A stretch of DNA of 64,000 nt. It comes from JBBECJ01 sp963763325. GTDB taxonomy: Bacteria > Chloroflexota > Chloroflexia > Thermomicrobiales > CFX8. Every line of letters starts with the position of its first letter. Within the stretch, counting starts at the first letter, position 1. Under the pieces are notes generated by a model, which made no database searches, had not been told where the DNA came from, and worked only from the letters and a program-made list of their open reading frames with translations. Location of the stretch: the NCBI GenBank assembly GCA_963763325.1, contig CAVXOL010000011.1:124001-188000 (forward strand), written 5' to 3'. Positions 7,715-16,873 of the stretch are shown piece after piece. The translations under genes and the position numbers were made by a program.

Positions 7715-10525
7715 GTGGCCGATCGATGGCCCGCCGGCCGGCGCGATATTTTTTGCCGGTTCATTGCACTCAACGAAGGGTTAGACAATTCATTGGGCAG
7801 GAGCAGACGCTCCCGCACCAGTGATCGCGGCCAGCGTGACCACCGTGAACTGGTCTGGCGGCGAATCGATCTGCATATTCACACCCCCGCATCAGCCGAT
7901 TACCAGGAACCCGATTGTTCGTTCCTGGACATTCTTCGCAAGGCTGAATCGCGCGGCGCGGATCTGATCGCCTTCACCGACCATAATTCGGTCCGTGGCT
8001 ACGCGAACTTCTGGCGGGAGATTGAAGACCTCGAACTGCTCGAAGTGCTCGAACGACTGACCCCTGGTGAGCAGCGCCGGCTGGACGAATACCGTCGCCT
8101 GCTGCGCTCGATCAGGGTTCTGCCGGGTTTCGAGCTGACAGCAACATTCGGCTTCCACATTCTGGCGATTTTCCCGGAGGGTACCTCCATCCGGCAGCTT
8201 GAACACCTGCTGCTGGAACTCAACGTCCCTGAGGACAAGATCGACTTCGGCAGCGGCGAAGTCGGCGCGACGACCGATGTCCTGCGTGCCTACGAAGTGC
8301 TGCACGATGCCGGCGCGCTCGTGATCCCGGCCCACGTCAACTCGACCCACGGCGTCGCGATGACCAACCTGCCGTTCGGCGGCCAGACGAAAATCGCCTT
8401 CACCCAGAGCGAACTCATCCATGCGCTCGAAGCGACCGACATGGAGAGCACCAGCCGGCGCAGCACGGCCCGCTTCTTCAACGGCTCGAAGCCGGAGTAT
8501 CCGAAGCGCATGCACATCATCCAGGGGTCCGACGCCCACCGGCTGAATCGCGACCCGAACCGGCCCAGCAACCTCGGCGCCTGCGACCGGATGACCGAGG
8601 TCCAGCTCGAAGAGCCGACCTTCGCGGCGCTCCGCGAACTATTCGAATCCGACCACTTCAACCGTATTCGCCCCTACCGCCCGTCGCACGACCCGTATGA
8701 CTTCGTCCGGATCGCGCGCGCCGAGGGCGAGACGATCGTCCAGGCGTTCCACGAGACGCTGCCGCCCCGGCGCGGACGGCTCAGCCCGGTTGTCCGCGAT
8801 GCCGCCGCCTTCGCCAACGGCAACGGCGGCACGATCTTCGTCGGCCTCTCCGCCAACACGCGCGACCCAATCGCAGGCATCGACGATGCGCCAGAGACGG
8901 CACGCGCGATCGCCGAGGATCTGGCGCGCTACGTCACGCCACCGATCGCCGGAACGATCGACATCACCGCCACCGAAAACAAGCAGATCATCGTCATCCA
9001 GGTACCGGCCGGAGGCGACAAGCCGTACGCCGTCCTGCCGAGCACGATCTTCGTCCGCCAGGAAGGCGAGACGACCGTCGCCCTGCGCGATGAGATCGTC
9101 CAGTTGGTGAAGGCTGGAGTCGCCGAGACAAGCGGCACGTTGCCGGAACTCGTCGCGACCCCGCAGACGATCGCGCCGATCGTCCAGCAACGTCGCCCGG
9201 TCGCCCTTCCGGACGTCGATGAGGAAGCGTTCGAGATTCAGGCCGAGCAGGAGCAGCAGGTTGTCGCTACTGACGGTGCGCGCGATCGATCCGGAGGCCG
9301 GCCATCGCGCCGCCGCCGGTCTTCGGGACGCGTGCATGCCCCCGAGCAGCCAACGTCCGATGCTACCTCCGCGGCGGAGCCATCACCGATCGTGGCCGAC
9401 AGCGTTGGCTCGATCCAGCTCTCCGAGGTCGACGCTCCGAAGCTCCACGCATGCGAAGACATCCCGTTCCCACGAACCGGTGTCGAGATCGTCGAGTCGA
9501 CGCTGCTGGACGGCGTCCGCTACCACGCCATGCGTGACCTGCGGAATCTCAAGATCGTCCAGAACGTCACCCGCGACTCCGCCCGGCGGCTCTGGCGCTA
9601 TGCAATCACCCAGCTCGAGATGCACCCGTGTCGTGAGGAAGATGTCGCCTGGGACGGCGCCAGCAACCGGGGCTACTGGAAGTCGTACAAGCCGCGTGGT
9701 GGTGACGTGCGCTACAACCTCGTCTACCGCCACGACGATCACTTGCACGTCTTCTACGGCGTCACCGACGAGGGTATCGACGAGGGCTGGCGCAACGTCC
9801 TGCCGGCGCACCTGGCCGAACGCCAGCTCGCCAACGGGGCGTCCGATCATCCCGAGGAGCTGGCGCCGGATGTCAGCGAACCGAGCGATGTCGTCATCGA
9901 CGAGCAGCCGCACTCGTTTACGCCGTTTGGTGTCCCGGTATCTCAAGTCCCGGAAGTTCGAGAAGAGTCTGTCGCCGCGTCCGTGACGCCTGATCCGGAA
10001 CCGGCTGCTGTCGAAGAGCCGCCCGCACCGGCCCGCCCGCGCCGCGCGCGAACCCGGAAACCAAAGGTGGCTGACCCGGAACCACTCACGACCAACGTCG
10101 CGGAGACAGTCGTTCCCGACGCTCCTGAAGTCGCGCCATCGGTGGAGGCTGTCTCCGCCGCTGAGTCGGTAGCTCCGGAATTGCCCGCCGACGAGCCGCC
10201 ACCGAAGCCGAAGCGGACACGGACACCACGTTCGCGCAAGCCGGTCGTTGCTGCGGAACAACCGTCAGAGGCCGTCGCAGACGTCGCGGAGGAGGCACCA
10301 AAGGCTCCTCGACGGCGATCCACCAGGTCGAAGGCCGCAGCAGCTGAGGCAACCGCACCAGACGCTGTCGCGTCGGACGCAGCGCCGGAGGAGGCTGTTA
10401 CCGAAGAGCCGCTGAAGCCAAAGCGGACGCGCCGGACGACGACACCACGCAAGACGAAGACGGAAGCGACCGAAACCGGCGAGACGCCCAACGCGTCACC
10501 GCCGGACCAGGAAGGGCTTGACTGA
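7715..10525 (+). CDS. PHP-domain protein fused to an AlbA/Schlafen-type domain with a basic low-complexity tail
   Basis: 936 residues as drawn from GTG 7715, although the first 45 residues or so look non-conserved and the true start may be later. A PHP metal-hydrolase domain occupies about 50-300: LHIHTP (H54, H56), FTDHNS, PGFELTAT, IPAHVNST and GSDAHR. It is followed by an AlbA_2-type domain (about 330-470, RDAAAFANGNGGTIFVGL and FVRQEG). An unrecognised domain near 590-700 contains RLWRYAITQLE, then WKSYKPR, then VRYNLVYRHDDH. The tail (700-936) is rich in Pro, Glu and Ala with KPKRTR/RTPRSRK basic repeats that could bind nucleic acid. PHP domains act as phosphoesterases or nucleases. The next gene starts inside its stop codon (TGATG). 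Confidence 0.75.
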   Translation: MADRWPAGRRDIFCRFIALNEGLDNSLGRSRRSRTSDRGQRDHRELVWRRIDLHIHTPASADYQEPDCSFLDILRKAESRGADLIAFTDHNSVRGYANFWREIEDLELLEVLERLTPGEQRRLDEYRRLLRSIRVLPGFELTATFGFHILAIFPEGTSIRQLEHLLLELNVPEDKIDFGSGEVGATTDVLRAYEVLHDAGALVIPAHVNSTHGVAMTNLPFGGQTKIAFTQSELIHALEATDMESTSRRSTARFFNGSKPEYPKRMHIIQGSDAHRLNRDPNRPSNLGACDRMTEVQLEEPTFAALRELFESDHFNRIRPYRPSHDPYDFVRIARAEGETIVQAFHETLPPRRGRLSPVVRDAAAFANGNGGTIFVGLSANTRDPIAGIDDAPETARAIAEDLARYVTPPIAGTIDITATENKQIIVIQVPAGGDKPYAVLPSTIFVRQEGETTVALRDEIVQLVKAGVAETSGTLPELVATPQTIAPIVQQRRPVALPDVDEEAFEIQAEQEQQVVATDGARDRSGGRPSRRRRSSGRVHAPEQPTSDATSAAEPSPIVADSVGSIQLSEVDAPKLHACEDIPFPRTGVEIVESTLLDGVRYHAMRDLRNLKIVQNVTRDSARRLWRYAITQLEMHPCREEDVAWDGASNRGYWKSYKPRGGDVRYNLVYRHDDHLHVFYGVTDEGIDEGWRNVLPAHLAERQLANGASDHPEELAPDVSEPSDVVIDEQPHSFTPFGVPVSQVPEVREESVAASVTPDPEPAAVEEPPAPARPRRARTRKPKVADPEPLTTNVAETVVPDAPEVAPSVEAVSAAESVAPELPADEPPPKPKRTRTPRSRKPVVAAEQPSEAVADVAEEAPKAPRRRSTRSKAAAAEATAPDAVASDAAPEEAVTEEPLKPKRTRRTTTPRKTKTEATETGETPNASPPDQEGLD

Positions 10526-11412
10526 TGGCCGATCAGCCGGGACGGATTCGGGTCGGAACCGCTGCCTGGTCGGATCATGAGGAGTTCTATCCGAAGGGGA
10601 CCAAGCCCGGCGACCGGATCACCTACTACGCGCGCCACTTCCCAGTCGTCGAGGTCAACGCCAGCTATTACCACATCATGCCGGCCCGCAATTACGCCGG
10701 CTGGGTCGAGAAGACGCCGGACGACTTCAAGTTCAACGTCAAGGCGTTCGGCGTCCTGACCGGCCACCGCCGCGACGAGGAGGCGACCCGCGAGGTCTTC
10801 GACGCCTTCCGCGACTCCTACGCGCCAATGCGCGAGGCCGGCAAGCTCGGCGCTGTCCTCTTCGGCTTCCCACCCTGGTTCGACGCCACCGACGCCAACA
10901 AGGAAGCGATCGCCCGCTGCGTCGAGCACATGGCCGACGACCCGATCCTGGTCGAGTTCCGCAACAAGACCTGGCTGACCGGCAAGCAGACCGCCGACTC
11001 GCTCGACTTCCTGCGCGGCCTCGGCCTCTCGTACGTCACCGTCGACGCCCCGCAGACCGGCACCGGCACCGCCCCGCTCGTCCCGGCCGTCACCAACACC
11101 CGCCTCGCCTACCTCCGCATGCACGGCCGCAACAAGGAGACCTGGTACAAGAAGGTCGAAACGACCGGCGAACGCTTCAACTACCTCTACAAGCAACCCG
11201 AGATCGACGAACTGGCCGCCGTCGCCCGCGAACTCTCCGAGCAGGCCCACGAACTCCACGTCATCTTCAACAACAACATGCAGAACTACGCCGTCACCAA
11301 CGCCCGCATGATGATCGACGCCCTCGGCCTCCAGGGCACCTGGGGCACCGACGAACCCCAACAGGGCAACCAGATCGACGTCTCAATACCCGATAACCAA
11401 CACTCCGCGTAG
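10525..11412 (+). CDS. DUF72 (YecE-like) family protein
   Basis: A 295-residue TIM-barrel protein of the DUF72 family; the biochemical role of this family is not established. Recognisable blocks are RVGTAAWSD at the start, VEVNASYY, FKFNVKAFG, FGFPPWFD, LVEFRNKTW and AYLRMHGRN. The ATG overlaps the TGA of the PHP/AlbA-type gene by one base, so the two are probably translated together, which would connect DUF72 with nucleic-acid processing here. Codon use in the last third is strongly biased to C-ending codons. Confidence 0.85.
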   Translation: MADQPGRIRVGTAAWSDHEEFYPKGTKPGDRITYYARHFPVVEVNASYYHIMPARNYAGWVEKTPDDFKFNVKAFGVLTGHRRDEEATREVFDAFRDSYAPMREAGKLGAVLFGFPPWFDATDANKEAIARCVEHMADDPILVEFRNKTWLTGKQTADSLDFLRGLGLSYVTVDAPQTGTGTAPLVPAVTNTRLAYLRMHGRNKETWYKKVETTGERFNYLYKQPEIDELAAVARELSEQAHELHVIFNNNMQNYAVTNARMMIDALGLQGTWGTDEPQQGNQIDVSIPDNQHSA

Positions 11413-11758
11413 AGGAAGTTGAGGCGGCCGCTAACGTATAGAGTGTCGAAGAACTCAACTACCGTTTCAAAGTCCGGACTTCCTCTGTACGTATTCCGAA
11501 TGGCATGGCTAGGAAGTAAACGTCGTGCATCATGCATGCTGGGAATAGGTCTTTGAGAAATTGAAAGTTTGAACTCCTGGCCAGCTTCGACCTCAAGCAC
11601 AGTTCCTGTGGACCACTCAACCGCGTCGGCGTCGAACGACTTCTCTGTCCGACCATTTCGCCCAAAGAGAACGGCACGCGAATTCTGCCGTTTGCCTTCT
11701 TCCCATTTTCCACATCATATCCAAGAGCAACAAGTTGGTTCCGAACGGTTTCCAGCAC
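11413..11758 (-). pseudogene. Decayed gene, possibly a PD-(D/E)XK-like endonuclease
   Basis: No single frame is long, but pieces from different minus-strand frames join into one protein: VRNQLVALGYDVE, then RTEKSFDADAVEW and VLEVEAGQ, then NFQFLKDLFPACMMHDVYF, then RNTYRGSPDFETVVEFF and TLYVSGRL. At least three frame changes are needed in about 350 bases, far denser than elsewhere in the window, so this looks like real decay. The D-A-D followed by E-V-E arrangement recalls a restriction-like nuclease core, but I cannot name the family firmly. The DNA is visibly richer in A and T than its neighbours, which suggests horizontal origin. The C-terminus is cut by the end of the DUF72 gene. Confidence 0.5.
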
Positions 11759-12149
11759 CTCGTTACTTGGAGGTCATGGAGCGATGAGTCGATGTCAGCA
11801 ACATGTGCATCAGACGCATGCGTCAGCAGTCTTAATGTCAGGGGCAGAGTCTGACTTTGGAAAGTCCTGCCATTGGATCGTCGACGCCTCAATCCCGTGA
11901 GCAAATGCTAGTTCCTAGCGTGTGGTCTCATCAAGATATCACAGCGGCTGAACGATCTCTGTATTGTGGAATCCGTTGCTGAGCGTGTCTCGTCATTCCA
12001 TGTTGGCCACACGACGATCGTTCAAACGACTCTTCATGGCCGACAGCTAAGCAGCGCACTAGTCGATAACGAGAGGTCCCATGACGGCGATGGCAAGACT
12101 CTTGCATACCTAGTCCCTGGACGGATATTCGTTCAGGAAGGGACAGACA
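11759..12149. other. Gene-free stretch, AT-richer than flanks
   Basis: About 390 bases between the decayed gene and the SRPBCC gene. The short frames present show no recognisable protein and no conserved motif. Together with the decayed gene it looks like a leftover of an inserted segment. The SRPBCC ribosome site (CAGGAAGGGAC) lies at its right end. Confidence 0.35.
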
Positions 12150-12629
12150 ATGGCTAATTATGAGAAGTCAATCGATGTAAACGTTCCGGTGCGGACGGCG
12201 TACAACCAGTGGACGCAGTTCGAGGAGTTCCCTCATTTCATGCAGGGCGTCGAGTCGGTCACGCAGCTCAATGACAAGACCCTCCGCTGGAAGGCGAATC
12301 TCACCGGCAAGACCGAAGAGTGGACGGCCGAGATCACCGAGCAGACGCCGGACCAGCGCATCGCCTGGGCCAGCACCTCCGGCGCGAAGAACGCCGGTGT
12401 CGTGACGTTCCATCACCTGGACGACAACACGACCCGCGTCATGCTCCAGATCGACTACGATCCGCAGGGCTTCGTCGAGAACGTCGGCGATGCACTCGGC
12501 ATGGTCGAGCGGCGAATGAAGGGCGACCTCGAGAAGTTCAAGGAGTTCATCGAGTCGCGCGGCATGGAGTCCGGCGCCTGGCGTGGCGAGATTCCGCAGC
12601 ACAACGTCGGCCAGAATCCCCCTTCATAG
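12150..12629 (+). CDS. SRPBCC (START-like) family protein, polyketide cyclase/dehydrase type
   Basis: A 159-residue protein of the SRPBCC helix-grip fold, which binds hydrophobic ligands. Family marks are the N-terminal YEKSIDVNVPVRTAYNQW, the short FEEFPHFMQGVESV block and the C-terminal helix with GMVERRMKGDLEKFKEFIE. It is preceded by a strong AGGAAGG ribosome site 8 bases from ATG. It stands alone, with a clear terminator hairpin directly after it. The ligand is unknown. Confidence 0.85.
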   Translation: MANYEKSIDVNVPVRTAYNQWTQFEEFPHFMQGVESVTQLNDKTLRWKANLTGKTEEWTAEITEQTPDQRIAWASTSGAKNAGVVTFHHLDDNTTRVMLQIDYDPQGFVENVGDALGMVERRMKGDLEKFKEFIESRGMESGAWRGEIPQHNVGQNPPS

Positions 12630-12652
12630 TCCACCCAACTTCGACATGAGCG

Positions 12653-12678
12653 AGGCCACCGGCAATTGCCGGTGGCCT
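12653..12678 (+). terminator. Perfect 26-bp palindrome, terminator of the SRPBCC gene
   Basis: AGGCCACCGGCAA is followed immediately by its exact complement TTGCCGGTGGCCT, 24 bases after the stop codon. The convergent ispH ends just beyond, so it may stop transcription from both sides. Confidence 0.75.
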
Positions 12679-12713
12679 TGACGCATTATCAGAGCTGTGT
12701 GGCTCACGCGAAA

Positions 12714-13671
12714 TCAGTACGCTGGAACTGCCTCAAGCGACGCCGAAACCAGATTCGTGGACGGCCGCGCATATCCCTGGAACGTCAGGTAGTCAATAAC
12801 CGCCAGAATCACGTCGTCCGGGGTTGATGCGCCAGCCGTGATGCCGACCTTCTCGACCCCGTCGAGCCAACTGTCGTCAATGTCATCGGTGCGCTCAATG
12901 TGGTAGCTCGTCACTCCCATCTGACGACCGACCTCGGCCAGGCGGGCCGTGTTGCTCGACTTCCTGCCGCCGATCGCGAGGATCAGGTCGACCTGGCTGG
13001 TGAGTGCTTTGAGCGCGTTCTGCCGCTCGTACGTCGGCTCACAGATCGTGTTGCAGACGCGGATCTCGCCGCCCTCGCGCGACACCAGTGCCGTCAGGTC
13101 GTTGACGAAGCTTCATGAACTCGTCGGTGTTCTTGGTCGTTTGCGAAACGACAGCCACCTTGCGTGGCGGGACAACCGCCCCTGGCTCCTTCGAGCCGCG
13201 TGGCGCGTTCCAGGGCAGGTCAGCGAGCTTCTTGGCCGGAAAGACCCGACTCGTTCCCGCCCAGCCGACAATGCCCCTGACCTCGGGATGGTCGGCGTCA
13301 CCGTAAACGACGACGGTGTAACCCTGCTTGGCGAGCTTGTTGGCCATCCGCTGAACCTTCGTGACCAGCGGACAGGTCGTGTCCAGCAACTCGATTCCAC
13401 GGCGAGCGGCCTCGTCGGCCATGTGCGGTCCCGCACCGTGAGCCGTGATCGCGACACGCGTGAAACCGCGTTCTGCTGCTTCGGCGATGCTGGTGGCCGT
13501 ATCGACGCCATAGTGGCGCAGCCGCTCGACGACCTGCGGGTTGTGGATCACATCGCCGATCGTCGCGACCGGATCGGCCAGGTCCCCGGCCTCCTGGATG
13601 ATGTCGAGTGTCCTCCGGACTCCCCAGCAATACCCCATCGTGTCGGCAAGGACGATCTGCTTCTGGCTCAT
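12714..13671 (-). CDS. ispH: 4-hydroxy-3-methylbut-2-enyl diphosphate reductase, one frameshift
   Basis: IspH is the iron-sulfur enzyme that makes IPP and DMAPP in the last MEP step. The three cluster cysteines are visible in TMGYCWGVRR, DTTCPLV and NTICEPTYERQ, with AHGAG and KNTDEFM also present. The gene is 958 bases long, one more than a multiple of three. The frame changes at about 13107-13114, where one extra base in GAAGCTTC separates DEFMK from FVNDLTALVSREGG. Its ATG overlaps the crtI stop (ATGA), making it the last gene of the carotenoid operon and tying precursor supply to pigment synthesis. A sequencing error is the likeliest cause of the shift. Confidence 0.9.
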
Positions 13672-15272
13672 CGCGTACTCCTGACTGTGCTGGAGATGAG
13701 GTCTCGTGCCGGGACGTGTCCGTTCCCCCAGCCGCCCCGTCCTGGCCGCCGGGCGCCGATGACCGGCAGGTCGTCCAGAACGAGGCGGCTGGTGATGTCG
13801 GCTGAGAGCAACGTGCCGGGCAGCCCAGCGCCCGGATGCGTCCCGGCGCCAGTGAAGTAGAGGCCGGGGAACTCTCGCGAGCGGTTGTGCGGGCGGAACC
13901 AGGCTGACTGGGTCAGCGTCGGCTCGATCGAGAACGCGGAACCGAGCCAACTCCCAAGCTCGTATCGGAAATCGAGTGGGGTGAAGCGCTGCTCGGTGAC
14001 GATGCTGGCCTCAAGTCCCTCAAGCCCGAACTCGTGCTCGAGGTGGTTGATGATCCGGTCTCGGAACGCGTCGCTCTCCCGCTCCCAGTCGATCCCATGC
14101 CCGAGATGCGGCACCGGGACGAGGACATACAGGCTCTCTCCTCCGGGTGGCGCCATCGACGGATCGGTCTTGGTCGGTGCGTGCAGGTAGAACGCGAGGT
14201 CGGACGGCATTCCCTGACCGTCGAAAATCTCGTGCAGCAGCTTCGGGTAGTCGTCCGGCATCAGGATCGTGTGGTGCTTGAGCTGATCGTACTGCCGGTC
14301 CAACCCCAGGTAGAGCAGGTAGCAGCTCATCGAGTACCGATACGAACGTAGCCGTGTCGCCGTCAGCCGTTTCTGGCGATGCTTTGGCAGCAGCTTCGTG
14401 TATGTCATCGCTGCATCACTGTTGGCGACGACGGCGTCGGCCGGGTATGCGGCACGCGCTGTCCTGACCCCCGTCGCGCGTCCCGGGGCGGTCAGGATCT
14501 CTTCAACCGGCTCGTTGACGATCACTTCACCGCCGAGCTGCCGGAACAACCGTTCCATCCCCTCGACGATGCTGTACATCCCGCCCATCGAGAAGTGGAC
14601 GCCGCCCAGCCGTTCGAGATACGGCACGATGCTGTAGATCGCGCTGGCGCGCAGCGGGTTCCCGCCGATGAAGAGTGGGTGAAACGAGAAGACCATACGC
14701 AACCGCTCGTCGGTGATATAGCGCGAAACGACGCTGTAGACGCTGCGCTGTGCGCCAAGCCGAACCAGTTCAGGGACGACGCGCGCGAAGTCGCGGAAGC
14801 GGTCGAACGGCTCGCCGGCCAGGTCATCAAACGCCCGGCGGTAGATCGTCTCCGTGTACGCCAGGAAGTCGCGCAGCCCGGCGACATCGGCTGGATTGAA
14901 TCTGGCGACTTCGGCCTCGTCCTCTTCCACCCCTCGGCCATAGTCGAAGTGCGCTCCGTCGCGGAAGTAGATTCGATAGAACGGATCGAGCCGGACGAGG
15001 TCGATCTCGCTGTCGAAGTCGCTGCCGGCCGACTGCCACAGATCGCGTAGCAGGTGTGGTGCGGTGATCAGGCTCGGACCCATGTCGAACGTGTAGCCCG
15101 CTTCGCGAAGTTGCGAGGCACGTCCTCCCAGCTGTTCCCGCGCTTCAATCAGCGTCACCTCGTGACCGGCTGCCTGCAATCGGATCGCCGACGCCAGCCC
15201 ACCGAATCCGCTACCGATGACGACGACGCGCCGGTCGCGGTTGCGGCCTCCGCCGTTCGTCCTGTCGATCAT
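13668..15272 (-). CDS. crtI: Phytoene desaturase family FAD enzyme (CrtI type)
   Basis: A 534-residue FAD-dependent carotenoid desaturase that introduces double bases of conjugation into phytoene at the membrane. The N-terminal FAD-binding motif VVVIGSGFGGLASAIRLQ is followed by LIEAREQLGGRAS and FDMGPSLIT. The C-terminal FAD signature GLYFTGAGTHPGAGLPG is intact. It overlaps the acyltransferase stop upstream and ispH downstream by 4 bases each. The sequence is typical of CrtI-like enzymes; I cannot tell from sequence alone how many desaturation steps it performs. Confidence 0.92.
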   Translation of the reverse strand: MIDRTNGGGRNRDRRVVVIGSGFGGLASAIRLQAAGHEVTLIEAREQLGGRASQLREAGYTFDMGPSLITAPHLLRDLWQSAGSDFDSEIDLVRLDPFYRIYFRDGAHFDYGRGVEEDEAEVARFNPADVAGLRDFLAYTETIYRRAFDDLAGEPFDRFRDFARVVPELVRLGAQRSVYSVVSRYITDERLRMVFSFHPLFIGGNPLRASAIYSIVPYLERLGGVHFSMGGMYSIVEGMERLFRQLGGEVIVNEPVEEILTAPGRATGVRTARAAYPADAVVANSDAAMTYTKLLPKHRQKRLTATRLRSYRYSMSCYLLYLGLDRQYDQLKHHTILMPDDYPKLLHEIFDGQGMPSDLAFYLHAPTKTDPSMAPPGGESLYVLVPVPHLGHGIDWERESDAFRDRIINHLEHEFGLEGLEASIVTEQRFTPLDFRYELGSWLGSAFSIEPTLTQSAWFRPHNRSREFPGLYFTGAGTHPGAGLPGTLLSADITSRLVLDDLPVIGARRPGRGGWGNGHVPARDLISSTVRSTR

Positions 15273-15976
15273 GACGACACCGCTTTCTGGGCGACAGCCA
15301 CGCCAAACAACTCGGCTGATTTCGACAGGTAGCGCACCTGATCCTCGACCATCTGGGCAACCCGCGCGCGATCGCTCGTATCGTTGAGCCAGACCGGCGC
15401 GCCAACGCGCATCACGACCTGCCAGCGCTTGCGATCCATCTGTTCATAGGCGAACCCGACCGGGACGATTGGCACACGTGTTTCCCCATCCCGCTCTGCA
15501 AGCTCAACGAGACGGATGAAGCCCGGTCGGAAGGGCAGGAACTCGGTCTCGGACTTCGGTGTGTAGGCGGGATCGATGTTCGGGTAAGCCTCTGGGAACA
15601 CGACCAGCAACTCACCTGCCCGCAGGAGATCAACTGACTCCCGCACGGCTCGTCGGAGGTAGGTTCGCGACTCAGTAGCCTGAAACGCACGCGCCCCGGT
15701 TTGCCCAGCCAGACCGTCGTCGCGCAGGACGACCGGCCAACCAGCCAACCGGCAGGCATGTTCCATCAACCGCCGTCCAGCCGAACCCTTGACCCAGTCG
15801 AGCGCAACCAGAATGTGGACTGGCCGCCGGAACGTCGCGAGCAGGGCGCAGCCGTCGTGCAGGTGGTGGTAGTGGCGAGCTGCCACGAGGACCGGTCCCG
15901 TTGCCGGCAGATTGTCGAGCCCTTCGACTCGCAGGTCAGTTCCTCGCGCACCGACGATCTTCGCCCCTGCCGCCAT
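15269..15976 (-). CDS. Lysophospholipid acyltransferase-like protein (CruD-like role possible)
   Basis: A PlsC-family acyltransferase of about 235 residues from ATG 15976, chosen because it overlaps the cruF stop as TGATG; a longer form to 16018 exists. A histidine-rich version of the HX4D motif (RHYHHLHDG) and FPEAYPNID in place of FPEGT are visible. Its position between cruF/glycosyltransferase and crtI suggests that it acylates the sugar of a carotenoid glycoside, as CruD does elsewhere. That role is inferred from context; it could also be an ordinary lipid acyltransferase. Confidence 0.75.
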   Translation of the reverse strand: MAAGAKIVGARGTDLRVEGLDNLPATGPVLVAARHYHHLHDGCALLATFRRPVHILVALDWVKGSAGRRLMEHACRLAGWPVVLRDDGLAGQTGARAFQATESRTYLRRAVRESVDLLRAGELLVVFPEAYPNIDPAYTPKSETEFLPFRPGFIRLVELAERDGETRVPIVPVGFAYEQMDRKRWQVVMRVGAPVWLNDTSDRARVAQMVEDQVRYLSKSAELFGVAVAQKAVSS

Positions 15977-16873
15977 CACGCGTTGTGCAACCGCTTCGCT
16001 CGGCGATGGAGACTGCAAGCGGCGGCGGTCAGTGAGCGCCAGACGCGCTCAGGGCTGGTTGGCCGCGATCGCCAGGCCAGTGCGGCCGGGATGATCCCGA
16101 AGATGACCGCCAGGATGACCGGCCCCCAGAGACCGACACCGGCCGACAGCACCATCGCGAAGAGCATGTTGACGAGATAGATCGCAAAGGGAACGGTCGT
16201 CGATCCGTCCGTTGAATGGACATCGCCGCGCCAGAGCAGGCGGCTGATCGCCCATGAAGAGGACAGCGGTAAACGCCCAACCACCGAAGTTCAGGAGCGG
16301 CATCCCAAAATACGGTCCCGTTTCGTACCAGGTCCAGAACTGGATCGCCAACGACTCGTGCGCCATCGCTGGATCGAGGACGAGGTCCCAGACCGTCAGC
16401 AGGTACGCGCCGCCCAGCACGGCCAGCAGTCCCTGATATGCGCGAGCGCGGTGTTCCGCGAGCCTGTTCATCAGCAGGTACGACGCGAAGCCAACGTAGA
16501 ACCACGAGAGTGGGATCGTGAACGGCACGCGTCCCAGCACCTTGTAGCCGAGGCCGCTGGTGTACTCGTAGTTCCCGAACGGCCAGCCGGTCCCGGTGCC
16601 GATCAGTTCCGACGAGAGGGACAGCGCCACCGTGACGACGAAGAATGTCAGCGTCTTGCGCCAGCCGATCGTCAGGCCGCCGAACGCCAGCATCGTTGCC
16701 GCTCCGAGGATGATGTGCAGCGAGCCGCCATACTCCATCCCGAAGCGGAAGACATCTGCACCATAGCGGCTGTCGGCCCACCATTGGGGATTCGGCAGCG
16801 CGATCAGGATGCCACCCAGCCCGAAGATCAGCGCCGCCAGATGGGCGAAGAACAGAATTCGAACCAGTCTCAT
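15976..16873 (-). CDS. cruF: Carotenoid biosynthesis membrane protein, CruF-like, one frameshift
   Basis: Member of the carotenoid hydratase (CruF/DUF422) family, which adds water at the psi end of the carotenoid to form a tertiary hydroxyl. About seven membrane spans are visible, with family blocks GTGTGWPFGNYEYT, PFTIPLSWFYVGF, WDLVLDPAM and GPYFGMPLLNFGGW. The length is one base over a multiple of three. The frame changes near 16250, between FGGWAFTAVLFM and DGSTTVPFAIYLVNMLF. ATG 16873 overlaps the glycosyltransferase stop (ATGA). Confidence 0.82.

Noticed and set aside
9943..11361. Very long minus-strand frame rich in Val/Gly/Ala/Ser opposite the PHP and DUF72 genes
   Set aside because: Its composition is the mirror of Pro/Arg/Thr-rich coding on the plus strand; no motif or ribosome site.
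13107..13114. Programmed frameshift in ispH
   Set aside because: No slippery heptamer or downstream structure is evident and twelve other genes show the same kind of single shift, so assembly error is likelier.
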